Of a DNA stretch of 64,000 bases, positions 1 to 8,303 are shown piece after piece. Position 1 is the first letter of the stretch. Each line of letters begins with the position of its first letter. The position numbers and the translations under genes were made by a program. The stretch spans positions 124,001-188,000 of the forward strand of contig NZ_LATM01000002.1 of NCBI RefSeq assembly GCF_000972495.1. The letters are read 5' to 3'. The DNA comes from Hymenobacter terrenus. Its GTDB lineage: Bacteria > Bacteroidota > Bacteroidia > Cytophagales > Hymenobacteraceae. Under the pieces are notes generated by a model that did no database searches, had not been told where the DNA came from, and saw nothing but the letters and a program-made list of their open reading frames with translations.

Positions 1-1389
1 TTTCACCACGCGGTTTTTCTCGCCTTTGATGTTCTCAATCTGCTCTTCGAGCGTGAGAATGTCTTCAGGCACCACGATGTTATTGATATGCACGCGAGCA
101 CCGGCCTCATCGAGAATGTCGATGGCCTTGTCCGGCAGGAAACGGTCGCTCATGTAGCGGTCCGACAGCATCACGCACTGCTCAATGGCCTTGTCGGTGT
201 ACACCACGTGATGGTGGTCCTGATACTTGTCCTTGATGTTGTGCAGGATTTCGATGGTTTCCTCGGGTGTGGTGGGGTCCACCATCACCATCTGGAAACG
301 ACGGGCCAAGGCGCCGTCCTTCTCGATGTACTGACGGTACTCGTCCAGCGTAGTAGCGCCGATGCATTGAATCTCGCCGCGGGCCAAAGCCGGCTTGAAC
401 ATGTTGGAAGCGTCGAGCGAGCCCGAAGCACCGCCGGCGCCCACGATGGTGTGCAGCTCGTCGATGAACAGAATCACGTCGGGCGACTTCTCCAGCTCGT
501 TCATCACGGCCTTCATGCGCTCTTCGAACTGGCCGCGGTACTTGGTACCGGCCACCAGCGAAGCCAGGTCGAGGGTCACGACGCGCTTGTTGAAGAGCAC
601 GCGGCTTACCTTTTTCTGGATGATGCGCAGGGCCAGACCTTCGGCGATGGCGGTTTTACCCACGCCGGGCTCACCGATGAGAATCGGGTTGTTCTTTTTG
701 CGGCGGCTCAGGATTTGGGCCACACGCTCAATTTCTTTTTCACGACCTACTATGGGGTCGAGCTTATCTTCTTCGGCCAGTTTGGTGAGGTCGCGGCCGA
801 AATTGTCGAGCACCGGAGTGCGGGACTTTTCGCCAGGCTTCTTAGCTGCCGTGCTGCCGGAGCTGCCGCGGCCACCGGGGCCCGACGAGCCGAACAGCTT
901 ATCGTTATCGTCGTCGTCGGTATCAGGGCCGGCTTTGGGGCTCGGCGAGGCGTTGCCGTGGTAGTCCAGCGAGTCGCGCACAGTTTCGTAGTTCACGTTG
1001 AATTTGCTGAGAATTTGGGAGGAAATATTGTCTTCATCCCGCAGGATGGACAACAGCAGGTGTTCGGTGCCGATGATTTCGGACTTGAAAATTTTGGCTT
1101 CCAAATAGGTTATTTTCAACACCTTCTCGGTCTGCTTGGTGAGCGGAATCGAGCCGGTGATGCTGGTGCCCTGGGTAGCGGTGTTGCGAGTAGCCTGCTC
1201 CAGCGAGAACTTCAGCTCATCAATGGAGACGCCCAGCTTACGCAAGAGGCCAAGTGCAGTGCCTTCGGCCTCCCGAATCATACCAAGCAGCAGGTGCTCG
1301 GTGCCGATGTAGTCGTGGCCGAGACGAATGGCCTCTTCCCGACTGAGGGAAATAACCTCTTTGACGCGGTTTGAGAATTTAGCTTCCAT
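1..1389 (-). CDS. clpC: ATP-dependent Clp protease ATP-binding subunit ClpC (3' part missing)
   Basis: AAA+ unfoldase that feeds substrates to the ClpP peptidase in the cytoplasm. Only the first 463 codons lie in the window; the gene runs off the left edge, so the second AAA module is not seen. The reverse-strand reading starts [20 protein letters not shown], a typical ClpC N domain with the two Clp_N repeats (about residues 1-145). A Gly/Asp/Ser-rich linker follows, then the first AAA module with Walker [10 protein letters not shown] (from residue 239) and Walker B-type VILFIDELH (about 304). The visible end enters the middle domain with an [20 protein letters not shown] stretch. The start ATG at 1389 is the only one fitting the conserved N terminus. 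Family assignment is firm; ClpC rather than ClpB is judged from the N domain and short spacing. Confidence 0.93.
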   Translation of the reverse strand, partial: MEAKFSNRVKEVISLSREEAIRLGHDYIGTEHLLLGMIREAEGTALGLLRKLGVSIDELKFSLEQATRNTATQGTSITGSIPLTKQTEKVLKITYLEAKIFKSEIIGTEHLLLSILRDEDNISSQILSKFNVNYETVRDSLDYHGNASPSPKAGPDTDDDDNDKLFGSSGPGGRGSSGSTAAKKPGEKSRTPVLDNFGRDLTKLAEEDKLDPIVGREKEIERVAQILSRRKKNNPILIGEPGVGKTAIAEGLALRIIQKKVSRVLFNKRVVTLDLASLVAGTKYRGQFEERMKAVMNELEKSPDVILFIDELHTIVGAGGASGSLDASNMFKPALARGEIQCIGATTLDEYRQYIEKDGALARRFQMVMVDPTTPEETIEILHNIKDKYQDHHHVVYTDKAIEQCVMLSDRYMSDRFLPDKAIDILDEAGARVHINNIVVPEDILTLEEQIENIKGEKNRVVK

Positions 1390-1571
1390 GCCAATAAACG
1401 TAGTGAAAAATCAGATAGCCCCGCGTCGGGCGAATACACGAATGACGGGTTGGGCCGAGGTAGCTTGAAAACAAGCTGGTTCGGGCGAAGGTTCGGGCCG
1501 GAACGAGTCCGTAAGCAGTTATTCTAACGTCGGCGAAAAATTACAGGTTACTTACTGCAAAAGCTACAGTA

Positions 1572-2246
1572 TTACTGCAAATAAGCGCCAGCCGCGGGGC
1601 CTTGCGAAAACAACAGGTCCAGAACACTCAAGCCCGGCTCAAAACCTGGGCCAAATACCTGCGGATAGGGCCGCACCAGGGTGTAGGCTGCCGGACTGTC
1701 AGGTTCTGACGATTTGGAAACGGTTTTGGGTGTCAGCCAGTCGCGTCGGTCGGTGATGGGCAACTGGGTATCAGGAAGACCAGATTTTTCGGAAGAAGGT
1801 TGCGCGGAGTAGGTAGGAAGGTATTCGGCGGTGAGGTGGAGAGGCAGAGTCAGTCGAAAACAGCGCAGCAATAACCGGAGAAATTGCAGATTCAGGTCGA
1901 ACAGCAAGATAGGCTTACGTACGTAAATATCGTGCAAGTAGTCGGCATAATACTCAAAATATGGGCTGTTTCCATAGGCAGTTTGTAAAGTGCGCCAGTG
2001 GCGATGAATCCAATTCTGGCGGTAGTCAATTTCGATGGCCGAAATACTGACCTTTTCTGCCCGGTTACCGTCGATAACAGGCACTGTGAGCGGCTGCACC
2101 CCTTGCGCCGTGCGAATGAGGCAGCGGTTGCGGTAAGTTTGCTTGCGGTAGTGCTCGTGGGCTTCGATCAGGATGCCATCGGCGCGCAGCAACTCGGCGA
2201 ATAGGGCAGCGGGGGGGTGGTAGTGCAACTCAGTTAACAGTATCAC
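1572..2246 (-). CDS. WbqC family protein
   Basis: A 224-residue protein of the WbqC-like family, whose members are linked with polysaccharide or LPS biosynthesis loci; the biochemical activity is not established. The N-terminal half carries the family core: an early ELHYHPP segment, a block with YRKQTYRNRC near residue 35, a segment with NWIHRHWRTLQTAYGNSPYF near 80-100 and the following FEYYADYL. The C-terminal third is Pro/Ser-rich and less conserved. It lies downstream of clpC on the same strand with about 180 bp of plain DNA between, so it could be co-transcribed or separate. In other Bacteroidota this gene often follows signal peptidase genes; none is seen here. Confidence 0.8.
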   Translation of the reverse strand: MILLTELHYHPPAALFAELLRADGILIEAHEHYRKQTYRNRCLIRTAQGVQPLTVPVIDGNRAEKVSISAIEIDYRQNWIHRHWRTLQTAYGNSPYFEYYADYLHDIYVRKPILLFDLNLQFLRLLLRCFRLTLPLHLTAEYLPTYSAQPSSEKSGLPDTQLPITDRRDWLTPKTVSKSSEPDSPAAYTLVRPYPQVFGPGFEPGLSVLDLLFSQGPAAGAYLQ

Positions 2247-2324
2247 GGATATAAGCGAATGGGGCGGATGGCACGGATTTTAGGTAAATAACGGGGTTCG
2301 TTCAGGGCCCGCCGCTACTTTGTC

Positions 2325-2332
2325 TACTTTTG
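2325..2332 (+). promoter_or_regulatory. Bacteroidota-type -7 box, possibly for a leaderless transcript
   Basis: TACTTTTG matches the Bacteroidota -7 consensus TAnnTTTG and lies only 4 bases before the ATG at 2337. A second near-match, TACTTTG, sits at 2316. No clear -33 TTG is visible at the ideal spacing. If the 2325 box is used, the mRNA would have almost no leader. Confidence 0.4.
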
Positions 2333-2336
2333 TATT

Positions 2337-3218
2337 ATGCGTTTCTTTCTGCTCTTTGCTGCTTCGGCTCTTTCGCTGGCTTTTGCTTCGGCGGCCCAGG
2401 CTGGTCCTCCTCAACTTCTGCTGGACGTGGCCCGCTTCCGCAACCTGAATAAGGTGCAGAAAGGGGCGGAGGTGGAAATCTACGTCACGGTGCCCACCCA
2501 GTCGCTCATCTACCGGCAGCGGGCACCCAAGGCGTTTCAGTCGGCAGCTACCGTCACGCTGGATATTCTGAAGGCAGACGGCCAAGCTGCCTATCATGAG
2601 GTAGTCACGCTGAAGCCCCCGGTGCTGAATGATACTACCATTGCCATCAAGAACCCGCAGAGCTTCCTGAAAAGGATTTTGCTGCCCGACGGTAAATACA
2701 CCCTGCGCGGCACCGTGCGCGACCAATACCGCAGTACTGGCGGCGAAACTACAGTGGAGAAGCCCTTGGTTTTGGAAGCGCCCACCGGTCCTTTTCTGAC
2801 GGATGTAGTCCTCCTCTCCGGGCCCGCCGTTCGTAGTGGGGGTGCGGATAATTTCTCTCGTGGGGGCTACCGGCTCACCCGCACGCCCGGCGGAAATTAT
2901 GGCCGGGGGGCTGACAATGTGTTCTTTTATACTGAGCTGCACAATGCCCCGATGGGCCAAGCCTTGCGCGTCCACTACCATCTGACTACTCCCGACGGCT
3001 CGGCCGCTGATGCTGATGCGGACCTCACGCCCGAGAGCGGCCGGCCCACAACCGTAGTAGGCCAACTTCCGATGGGGCCGCTGCCGGAGGGGCCGTTCAC
3101 CCTATTTATTGAGGTGTATGGTGGGCTGGGTAATAAAACGCTGCTGGCCGGGCACCGCGCCATTGGCCAGCACACTCAGAGTGAATATGCGCCCGCTGGC
3201 GCCGTAGTGCCCCGATGA
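2337..3218 (+). CDS. Secreted protein resembling the N-terminal part of GWxTD-domain proteins
   Basis: A 293-residue exported protein of unknown role. Residues 1-22 form a signal peptide ending in an AQA cleavage motif. The mature part is predicted mostly beta: it opens LLLDVARFRNLNKVQKGAEV, the kind of opening found in Bacteroidota proteins that end in a GWxTD domain, but no GWxTD motif is present and the protein stops at about two thirds of their usual length. Its stop overlaps the next gene's start by 4 bp (ATGA at 3215), so it is translationally coupled to a lipid acyltransferase; an envelope role is the reasonable inference. A long opposite-strand frame over the same DNA has no protein-like features. 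Confidence 0.65.
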   Translation: MRFFLLFAASALSLAFASAAQAGPPQLLLDVARFRNLNKVQKGAEVEIYVTVPTQSLIYRQRAPKAFQSAATVTLDILKADGQAAYHEVVTLKPPVLNDTTIAIKNPQSFLKRILLPDGKYTLRGTVRDQYRSTGGETTVEKPLVLEAPTGPFLTDVVLLSGPAVRSGGADNFSRGGYRLTRTPGGNYGRGADNVFFYTELHNAPMGQALRVHYHLTTPDGSAADADADLTPESGRPTTVVGQLPMGPLPEGPFTLFIEVYGGLGNKTLLAGHRAIGQHTQSEYAPAGAVVPR

Positions 3219-4138
3219 GCAGTTCCATAACCGAAGCAGGCAGAGCACCCGTGGCCTCCCGCATGTATCCTTGGTATTATGAGCCACTGCGCTGGCTGTT
3301 GATGGGTATGGCCTGTCTGCCGATGCCGCTATTATATGTGGTGTCAGAGTGCATTTATTTTCTGCTGGCTTACGTGGTGCGCTACCGCTGGAAAGTGGTT
3401 GTCACCAACCTGAGCAAATCGTTTCCTGAAAAGTCGCCGGACGAAATTGAGCGCATTGGCAAAGCCTTCTACCGGCATTTCGCGCAGGTGATGGTGGAAA
3501 CTCTCAAGTTGGCCGTGATGCCCAATGCCGAGTTGAGGCAGCGCGTTATTGTCCGCAACCCAGAGGTGTTGGAGCGTCACTTTCAGGCGGGCCGTTTAGC
3601 TTTGGGCCTTTCCTCGCACGCTGGCAATTGGGAATGGGTGCTCACGGCTGGCAAGCTGTGGCTCTCGGCGGAAGTAAGTGGTGTGTATAAGCCGCTTAGT
3701 AACCCCTTTTTTGAGTATTTCATGACTTATCTGCGCACCCGGACCGGCGCCAGTCTGGTCCCAATGCGCGATACCCTGCGGCACATGGTGCAAAGCCGTG
3801 GCCAGAAACGGGTGGTGAGCCTGCTCTCGGATCAGGCGGCCGGGCCGGAAGACCGGCCCTACTGGACCACCTTCATGAACCAGGACTCAGGGTTTTACAC
3901 CAGCGCCGACCGGCTGGCAGCTAAGTTCAAGTGCCCAGTGGTATACGTAAGCATCCGGCGCTTACGCCGCGGCTACTACGAAATGGTGCTCACGCAGCTC
4001 TACGACGGCGATTCGCCGCTGCCAGCGGAAGAGTTTCCGATTACGGATGCTTTTGTACGGCATTTGGAGCAGGATATTCGACGGGCCCCCGAGCAATACC
4101 TGTGGACGCATCGCCGCTGGAAGCATAAGAGAACCTAA
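3215..4138 (+). CDS. LpxL/HtrB-like lysophospholipid acyltransferase
   Basis: A 307-residue inner-membrane acyltransferase of the lipid A secondary acyltransferase family, which transfers an acyl chain to a lipid A precursor or related lipid. An N-terminal membrane helix (about residues 25-50, LLMGMACLPMPLLYVV) is followed by VVTNLSKSFPEKS, typical of the family. The catalytic H-x4-E motif is seen as SSHAGNWEW, with His135. Later family blocks include LLSDQAAGPEDRPYW. It overlaps the preceding secreted protein by 4 bp and ends just before a strong bidirectional terminator, so the two form a short operon. The exact acyl acceptor cannot be read from sequence. Confidence 0.85.
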   Translation: MSSSITEAGRAPVASRMYPWYYEPLRWLLMGMACLPMPLLYVVSECIYFLLAYVVRYRWKVVVTNLSKSFPEKSPDEIERIGKAFYRHFAQVMVETLKLAVMPNAELRQRVIVRNPEVLERHFQAGRLALGLSSHAGNWEWVLTAGKLWLSAEVSGVYKPLSNPFFEYFMTYLRTRTGASLVPMRDTLRHMVQSRGQKRVVSLLSDQAAGPEDRPYWTTFMNQDSGFYTSADRLAAKFKCPVVYVSIRRLRRGYYEMVLTQLYDGDSPLPAEEFPITDAFVRHLEQDIRRAPEQYLWTHRRWKHKRT

Positions 4139-4154
4139 TTGCTGACAGTCAGGT

Positions 4155-4211
4155 GCCCCATAAAAAAGAACGTCCTGCTGAGCAAAGCAGGACGTTCTTT
4201 TTTTATGGGGC
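4155..4211. terminator. Bidirectional rho-independent terminator
   Basis: A 25-bp stem with arms at 4155-4179 and 4186-4211 (core AGAACGTCCTGCT / AGCAGGACGTTCT), flanked by A- and T-runs on both sides, with one bulged T. It sits between the convergent acyltransferase and YrdC-family genes and can stop transcription from both. Confidence 0.85.
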
Positions 4212-4249
4212 AAGATGCGCTGCTTAATTTGAATAAAGCGGACGGCTTC

Positions 4250-4882
4250 TTACAGGTATTGCTCGATGTCGCCAGCGCCTTGGCGAATGAGTTCAAAATC
4301 GTCATTGGTACAGTCAACGATGGTGCTGGGGGTGTTGCCGCCAAAACCGCCATCGATGACAAGGTCGACCAGCAGGCGGTATTTTTCGAAAATCAGGTCA
4401 GGGTCAGTTACGTATTCCTCCAAGGTATTCTCGTCCTCGCGCACCGAGGTACTCACGATGGGGTTACCGAGTTCTTTCACCAGTTGCAGGATAATCTGGT
4501 TGTCGGGCACCCGGATGCCGACGGTTTTGCGCTTCACGCCACCGAAGCGCGGAGCCTTGGGGCTAGCTTCGAATAGGAAAGTAAAGGGGCCCGGCAGAGC
4601 TTTTTTAATGACCTTATAAGTAGCCGTGGTGATACCGTGGGCATAGTCGGAGATATGCGAAAGGTCGGAGCAAATAAAGCTGAGGTTGGCTTTATCAGGG
4701 TGAATGCCTTTGATGCGGCATACTTTTTCTACAGCTTTAGCATTGGTCACGTCGCAGCCGATACCATAGACGGTATCGGTGGGATAAATGATGACCCCGC
4801 CTTTGCGCAATACGTCAACAGCTTGCTGGATACGGCTATGAGGCGGGTTTTCGGGGTGAATGCGGAGAAGCGTGGCGGGCAT
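4250..4882 (-). CDS. Sua5/YciO/YrdC family protein (threonylcarbamoyl-AMP synthase-like)
   Basis: A 210-residue cytoplasmic protein of the YrdC superfamily; members make threonylcarbamoyl-adenylate for tRNA t6A, while the YciO branch has a less certain role. The N-terminal block with GGVIIYPTDTVYGIGCD contains the nucleotide/threonine pocket, followed by KGIHPDKANLSFIC and PGPFTFLFEAS; the segment KRKTVGIRVPDN is characteristic of the YciO-like branch. I place the start at the ATG at 4882 (MPATLLRIHP), since the upstream 101 codons of the open frame lie in the divergent promoter region and are unlike the family. Transcribed away from mltG, 205 bp apart. Confidence 0.85.
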   Translation of the reverse strand: MPATLLRIHPENPPHSRIQQAVDVLRKGGVIIYPTDTVYGIGCDVTNAKAVEKVCRIKGIHPDKANLSFICSDLSHISDYAHGITTATYKVIKKALPGPFTFLFEASPKAPRFGGVKRKTVGIRVPDNQIILQLVKELGNPIVSTSVREDENTLEEYVTDPDLIFEKYRLLVDLVIDGGFGGNTPSTIVDCTNDDFELIRQGAGDIEQYL

Positions 4883-5047
4883 ACGAAGAGGTGAGAAATA
4901 AATAAGTGACGGCGTGCGAGGGCCGGCTATTGACGGCTGGCAGGGGCATTGGGTTGCCGGCCGGGCCGAAGGCGCGGGCAAGGTACTACGCCCAGCCGAA
5001 ATGAAACAACTACGGCATGGCTTGCGCTTCGCGGTTGCGGTCCTTCG

Positions 5048-5055
5048 TACTTTTG
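5048..5055 (+). promoter_or_regulatory. Candidate -7 box for mltG
   Basis: TACTTTTG, an exact match to TAnnTTTG, 32 bases before the mltG ATG. A TTG at 5022 could serve as -33 but the spacing is slightly long. Confidence 0.45.
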
Positions 5056-5087
5056 ATGTCGCCCTCTCGATTTCCTTACTACTTCTC

Positions 5088-6170
5088 ATGTCCCAGCCTG
5101 CCAAAAAGTCGGCCATTGAATACCGTGACCAAGCTCTGAAGCGCCGCCGGCGCTGGGCCACTGTCAGCGTCATCTTCACGCTCATGCTGGTTTGCTTCTC
5201 CTATTATTTCTACCAGGTTTTTTTCACGGCCAATATCGAAACCAAAGGGAAGCCGACCTTCGTCATCGTGCACCGTGGCGATGATTGGAAAAAGGCATTG
5301 AGCACTATCGACGCTACTGGTGTGGTGGTTGATAAGCTCTCACTGCACTTCGTGGCTAAGCTCATGAAGTACCCGGAGCACGTGAAGCCCGGCCGCTACG
5401 AGCTAAAAGAGGGCTACACCAACCGGCAGCTCATCAACGTGTTGAAGGCCGGAACTCAGTCGCCGCTCAAGCTCACGTTCACCAACGTGCGGCTGCGGCG
5501 CGAGCTGGCCGACAAGCTCTCGACTCAGATTGACGCCCAACCCACTGAAATCGACTCGTTGCTGAGTAGCTCCAGCTATACCCGCAGCCTGGGGTTCGAT
5601 ACCACTACCGTGCTCAGTATGTTCATTCCCAATACCTACGAGCTGTATTGGAATACGTCCGCTACCAATCTGATGCAGCGGATGAAGAAGGAGTATGAAA
5701 AGTTTTGGACCCCGGCCCGCGACGCCGAGCGCGAAAAGCTGCGCCTCACCCGCGCCCAGGTGAGTACCCTGGCCAGTATTGTGGAAGCCGAGCAGCAGCA
5801 GCACGCCGATGAGCGCCCCCGCATCGCGGGCGTATACCTGAACCGATTGAAAAAAGGGATGAAGCTACAAGCCGACCCCACCGTGGTTTACGCCAACCGC
5901 GACTTCAGCATCAAGCGTGTGCTCAACGTACACTTGCAAAAAGACTCGCCCTACAACACCTACAAGTACGCCGGCCTGCCGCCCGGCCCCATCAACCTGC
6001 CCAGCATCGCCAGCATCGACGCTGTGCTGAAACCGGAAAGCAATAACTACCTGTATTTTTGCGCTAAGGAGGATTTTAGCGGCTACCATGCCTTCGCTAC
6101 CAATGAGACGGAGCACATCCTGAATGCGCGGCGCTACCAGGCCGCGCTGAACCGGGCTGGCATCCGGTAG
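5088..6170 (+). CDS. mltG: Endolytic murein transglycosylase MltG
   Basis: A 360-residue inner-membrane lytic transglycosylase that cuts nascent glycan strands and so sets their length. Residues about 25-45 form the single membrane anchor (VSVIFTLMLVCFSYYFY) after a basic N terminus; a LysM-like/YceG region follows (FVIVHRGDDW). The YceG catalytic block is intact: SIVEAEQQQ with the presumed catalytic Glu233, then RIAGVYLNRLKKGMKLQADP and GLPPGPINLPS. The start at 5088 (MSQPAKK) is preferred over an upstream in-frame ATG because it gives the normal short cytoplasmic tail and leaves a promoter box upstream. Divergent from the YrdC-family gene. Confidence 0.92.
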   Translation: MSQPAKKSAIEYRDQALKRRRRWATVSVIFTLMLVCFSYYFYQVFFTANIETKGKPTFVIVHRGDDWKKALSTIDATGVVVDKLSLHFVAKLMKYPEHVKPGRYELKEGYTNRQLINVLKAGTQSPLKLTFTNVRLRRELADKLSTQIDAQPTEIDSLLSSSSYTRSLGFDTTTVLSMFIPNTYELYWNTSATNLMQRMKKEYEKFWTPARDAEREKLRLTRAQVSTLASIVEAEQQQHADERPRIAGVYLNRLKKGMKLQADPTVVYANRDFSIKRVLNVHLQKDSPYNTYKYAGLPPGPINLPSIASIDAVLKPESNNYLYFCAKEDFSGYHAFATNETEHILNARRYQAALNRAGIR

Positions 6171-6295
6171 TCGTTGTTCTGTGTGGTGCGCCGCCTTCGC
6201 TGTGCGTATCGGTGCGGGGCACCAAATAGTATGAAGCACTTCATTCGCCGCTAAGCGACGACCCGCGCAGCAAAGTCGGCTATTCACAGATATCT

Positions 6296-6787
6296 ATGTA
6301 TATTTCCGATATTCAAATCCGCGTGCGATATGCCGAAACCGACCAGATGGGCTACGTTTATCATGGCAATTACGCGGCGTATTTTGAGGTAGCCCGCACC
6401 GAGGCCTTTCGGAAGCTGGGCATTAGCTACAAGGAAATGGAGGCCGATGGAGTAGGTATGCCAGTGGGGGAGATTCGCACCCGGTTCCGCCGTCCTGCCC
6501 GCTATGACGACCTGCTAACGGTGCGGCTCTTGCTGCGCCAGCCGCCGGAAGGCGCGAGGGTGCTGTTTGAGTATGAGATTTATAATGAGGTCGGCCAACT
6601 ACTGACAGAAGGACACACGCTGATGGTATTTGTGAAAACCAGCACGGGCCGGCCCGTACCGATGCCGGGCAGCATTCAGGAACGATTAGCCTCGTATTTT
6701 AGCGACGACGAGTATGACAGTCCGGTGCTCCCCGCACCCGGCGCCATTCCACCAGATGCGCCCGCGCCAGCCGCATTTCGGAAGTGA
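6296..6787 (+). CDS. YbgC/4-hydroxybenzoyl-CoA-type acyl-CoA thioesterase
   Basis: A 163-residue hot-dog-fold thioesterase that hydrolyses short or aromatic acyl-CoA or acyl-carrier thioesters in the cytoplasm. The family signature is clear: VRYAETDQMGYVYHGNYAAY near residues 9-28, in which the Asp after ET is the usual catalytic residue, followed by FEVARTEAFRKLG. The last 25 residues are Pro/Ala-rich and look disordered. It follows mltG on the same strand after 125 bp and precedes the YihY gene after 86 bp. Substrate is unknown. Confidence 0.85.
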   Translation: MYISDIQIRVRYAETDQMGYVYHGNYAAYFEVARTEAFRKLGISYKEMEADGVGMPVGEIRTRFRRPARYDDLLTVRLLLRQPPEGARVLFEYEIYNEVGQLLTEGHTLMVFVKTSTGRPVPMPGSIQERLASYFSDDEYDSPVLPAPGAIPPDAPAPAAFRK

Positions 6788-6873
6788 AGGAATTTTGAGT
6801 TTTAAATGTTGAGCATTGAGTTTTGAAATCAAAAACTTCATTTTAAGACTTAACCCTTAAAAGTCAAATCTTC

Positions 6874-7851
6874 TTGAAAGCTCCCGCTATCCGTCGTGCC
6901 CGCTTCCCCGATGTGCGCCAGCAGCGGCCCTACCGGCGGCTGATTGTCGGGCTAAAGCGCCTACGCCTGCCCGGTGGCTACGCTTCGGTCTACGACGTAC
7001 TCGACCGCATCCTGCACGAGCTGCGCCTCGACAGCCTGGAAAAGCGAGCCGCCTACATGGCCTTTAACCTCACGGTGGCCCTATTCCCAACCATTATCTT
7101 CCTGTTCACGCTCATTCCGTACATCCCCGTGCCGAATCTGAACGTGGATATTTTGCAGTTTTTGAGCGACTTCATGCCGCGGGAACTGTACGCGGCCACC
7201 GCCTCCACCATCGAGGACATTGTGAACATTCCGCACGGGGGCCTGCTCTCCTTCGGTTTCGGTACTGCACTGGTGCTCAGTTCCAATGGCATCATGGCTC
7301 TCCTCGACGCTTTTGAGAAGAAGTATCCGTGGTTCAAGCATCGGAGCTATATCCGCAAGCGCCTCATTGCTACGGCGCTAACCTTTGTGTTGTCGTTGAT
7401 TCTGGTATTGGCTATTGCCGGCATTTTCTTCGGCACGTACCTGATTGATGGATTAGTATTCTATGAAATCGTGCCCGAGCGATTTACCGATTTGGTACTC
7501 ACCCTCATTCGCTATGGGTCGCTTGTAGGCCTATTTTTGAGCACGACTTGCGTTATTTATTACTTCGTGCCCCCCGTGCACGACAAGTGGCCGCTGCTGT
7601 CGGCCGGGGCCGTGGTGGCTACGCTGCTCATCTTTCTGGTATCGTTCCTGTTCACGCTCTACGTCCGGATATTCGACTCGTATAACCACTTTTATGGCTC
7701 TATTGGCGCGCTGGTGGGCTTCATGGTCTGGCTCGAATTTGTGTGTATGACGCTGATTATCGGGTTTGAAGTGAACGTAAGCATGGATGCCATCACGGGC
7801 CGCCGCCGGCAGATGATGCAGGAGACGCTTCGCTCCATAAGGAATGGATGA
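6874..7851 (+). CDS. YihY/virulence factor BrkB family membrane protein
   Basis: A 325-residue inner-membrane protein of the YihY/BrkB family; no biochemical function is settled. It begins with about 55 basic residues, then has six predicted membrane helices, including MAFNLTVALFPTIIFLFTLI, FVLSLILVLAIAGIFFG, VGLFLSTTCVIYYFVPP and VVATLLIFLVSFLFTLYV. Family blocks around KRAAYMAFNL and NHFYGSIGALVGFMVWLEF are present. The annotated start is a TTG at 6874 with no good ribosome-binding site; the frame holds no ATG before codon 50, so TTG seems likely. Next downstream is a tRNA promoter. Confidence 0.85.
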   Translation: MKAPAIRRARFPDVRQQRPYRRLIVGLKRLRLPGGYASVYDVLDRILHELRLDSLEKRAAYMAFNLTVALFPTIIFLFTLIPYIPVPNLNVDILQFLSDFMPRELYAATASTIEDIVNIPHGGLLSFGFGTALVLSSNGIMALLDAFEKKYPWFKHRSYIRKRLIATALTFVLSLILVLAIAGIFFGTYLIDGLVFYEIVPERFTDLVLTLIRYGSLVGLFLSTTCVIYYFVPPVHDKWPLLSAGAVVATLLIFLVSFLFTLYVRIFDSYNHFYGSIGALVGFMVWLEFVCMTLIIGFEVNVSMDAITGRRRQMMQETLRSIRNG

Positions 7852-7924
7852 TTGATTTATAGGTTGTTAGAAGAAATTTTGCTAGAAATTTCTCGTTCCT
7901 CATTCTTCATTCCTCATTTTTTTC

Positions 7925-7932
7925 TACTTTTG
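7925..7932 (+). promoter_or_regulatory. -7 box of the tRNA-Ser(CGA) promoter
   Basis: TACTTTTG, a perfect match to TAnnTTTG, 28 bases upstream of the first tRNA nucleotide. Confidence 0.55.
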
Positions 7933-7960
7933 CACTCCCCAATCACTCGGGGAAACAGTT

Positions 7961-8047
7961 AGAGAGGTGGCAGAGTGGTCGAATGCGACGGTTTCGAAAA
8001 CCGTTATACCGGCAACGGTATCGGGGGTTCGAATCCCCCCTTCTCTA
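7961..8047 (+). tRNA. tRNA-Ser (anticodon CGA)
   Basis: An 87-nt class II tRNA. The acceptor stem pairs AGAGAGG (7961-7967) with CTTCTCT (8040-8046), with one G-T pair. The anticodon arm reads ACGGT-TTCGAAA-ACCGT, giving anticodon CGA (codon UCG). A long variable arm follows (TACCGGCAACGGTA) and the T arm carries the GGTTCGAAT signature. CCA is not encoded. Discriminator A is unusual for tRNA-Ser in some bacteria but is shared by the neighbouring tRNA. Confidence 0.95.
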
Positions 8048-8051
8048 CGTT

Positions 8052-8148
8052 TCATTTGACAGTTAGTAATTCATTATTTAACCTGCTGATTAACGACGCA
8101 AGAGCGTAATAAAACAGTTTGTTAAGTGGTGATATGTAATTGTCAAAT
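8052..8148. repeat. Inverted pair CATTTGACA / TGTCAAATG between the two tRNAs
   Basis: Nine-base arms CATTTGACA (8052-8060) and TGTCAAATG (8140-8148) bracket most of the spacer between the two serine tRNAs, 79 bases apart. They could fold in the tRNA precursor. No protein-coding potential in the spacer. Confidence 0.4.
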
Positions 8149-8153
8149 GACCC

Positions 8154-8238
8154 AGAGAGCTGGCAGAGTGGTCGATTGCGGCGGTCTTGAAAACCGTTGA
8201 GGGTTAAACCTCCGGGGGTTCGAATCCCTCGCTCTCTA
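8154..8238 (+). tRNA. tRNA-Ser (anticodon UGA)
   Basis: An 85-nt class II tRNA with acceptor stem AGAGAGC / GCTCTCT. Anticodon arm GCGGT-CTTGAAA-ACCGT gives anticodon UGA (codons UCA/UCG by wobble). A long variable arm (GAGGGTTAAACCTC) and GGTTCGAAT T arm are present; CCA is not encoded. It shares the D-arm sequence with the upstream tRNA and is probably co-transcribed with it. Confidence 0.95.
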
Positions 8239-8239
8239 C

Positions 8240-8274
8240 AAAAGCCCCGTTTCCAGCCTGGAAACGGGGCTTTT
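8240..8274. terminator. Bidirectional terminator after the tRNAs
   Basis: Perfect stem AAAAGCCCCGTTTCCA / TGGAAACGGGGCTTTT two bases after the tRNA, with T- and A-runs on both sides. It ends the tRNA transcript and, from the other strand, the ABC permease transcript. Confidence 0.88.
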
Positions 8275-8303
8275 ACTTTTCCGGGGATAGGTTACGGCAG
8301 ACC

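Noticed and set aside
88..1374. 428-codon plus-strand reading frame over the left end
   Set aside because: It is the antisense shadow of clpC; composition is His/Gly/Leu-rich and unlike a protein, while the reverse strand gives an unambiguous ClpC.
2280..3065. 261-codon minus-strand frame
   Set aside because: Overlaps the plus-strand secreted protein with a clear signal peptide and translational coupling; the minus frame has no recognisable features.
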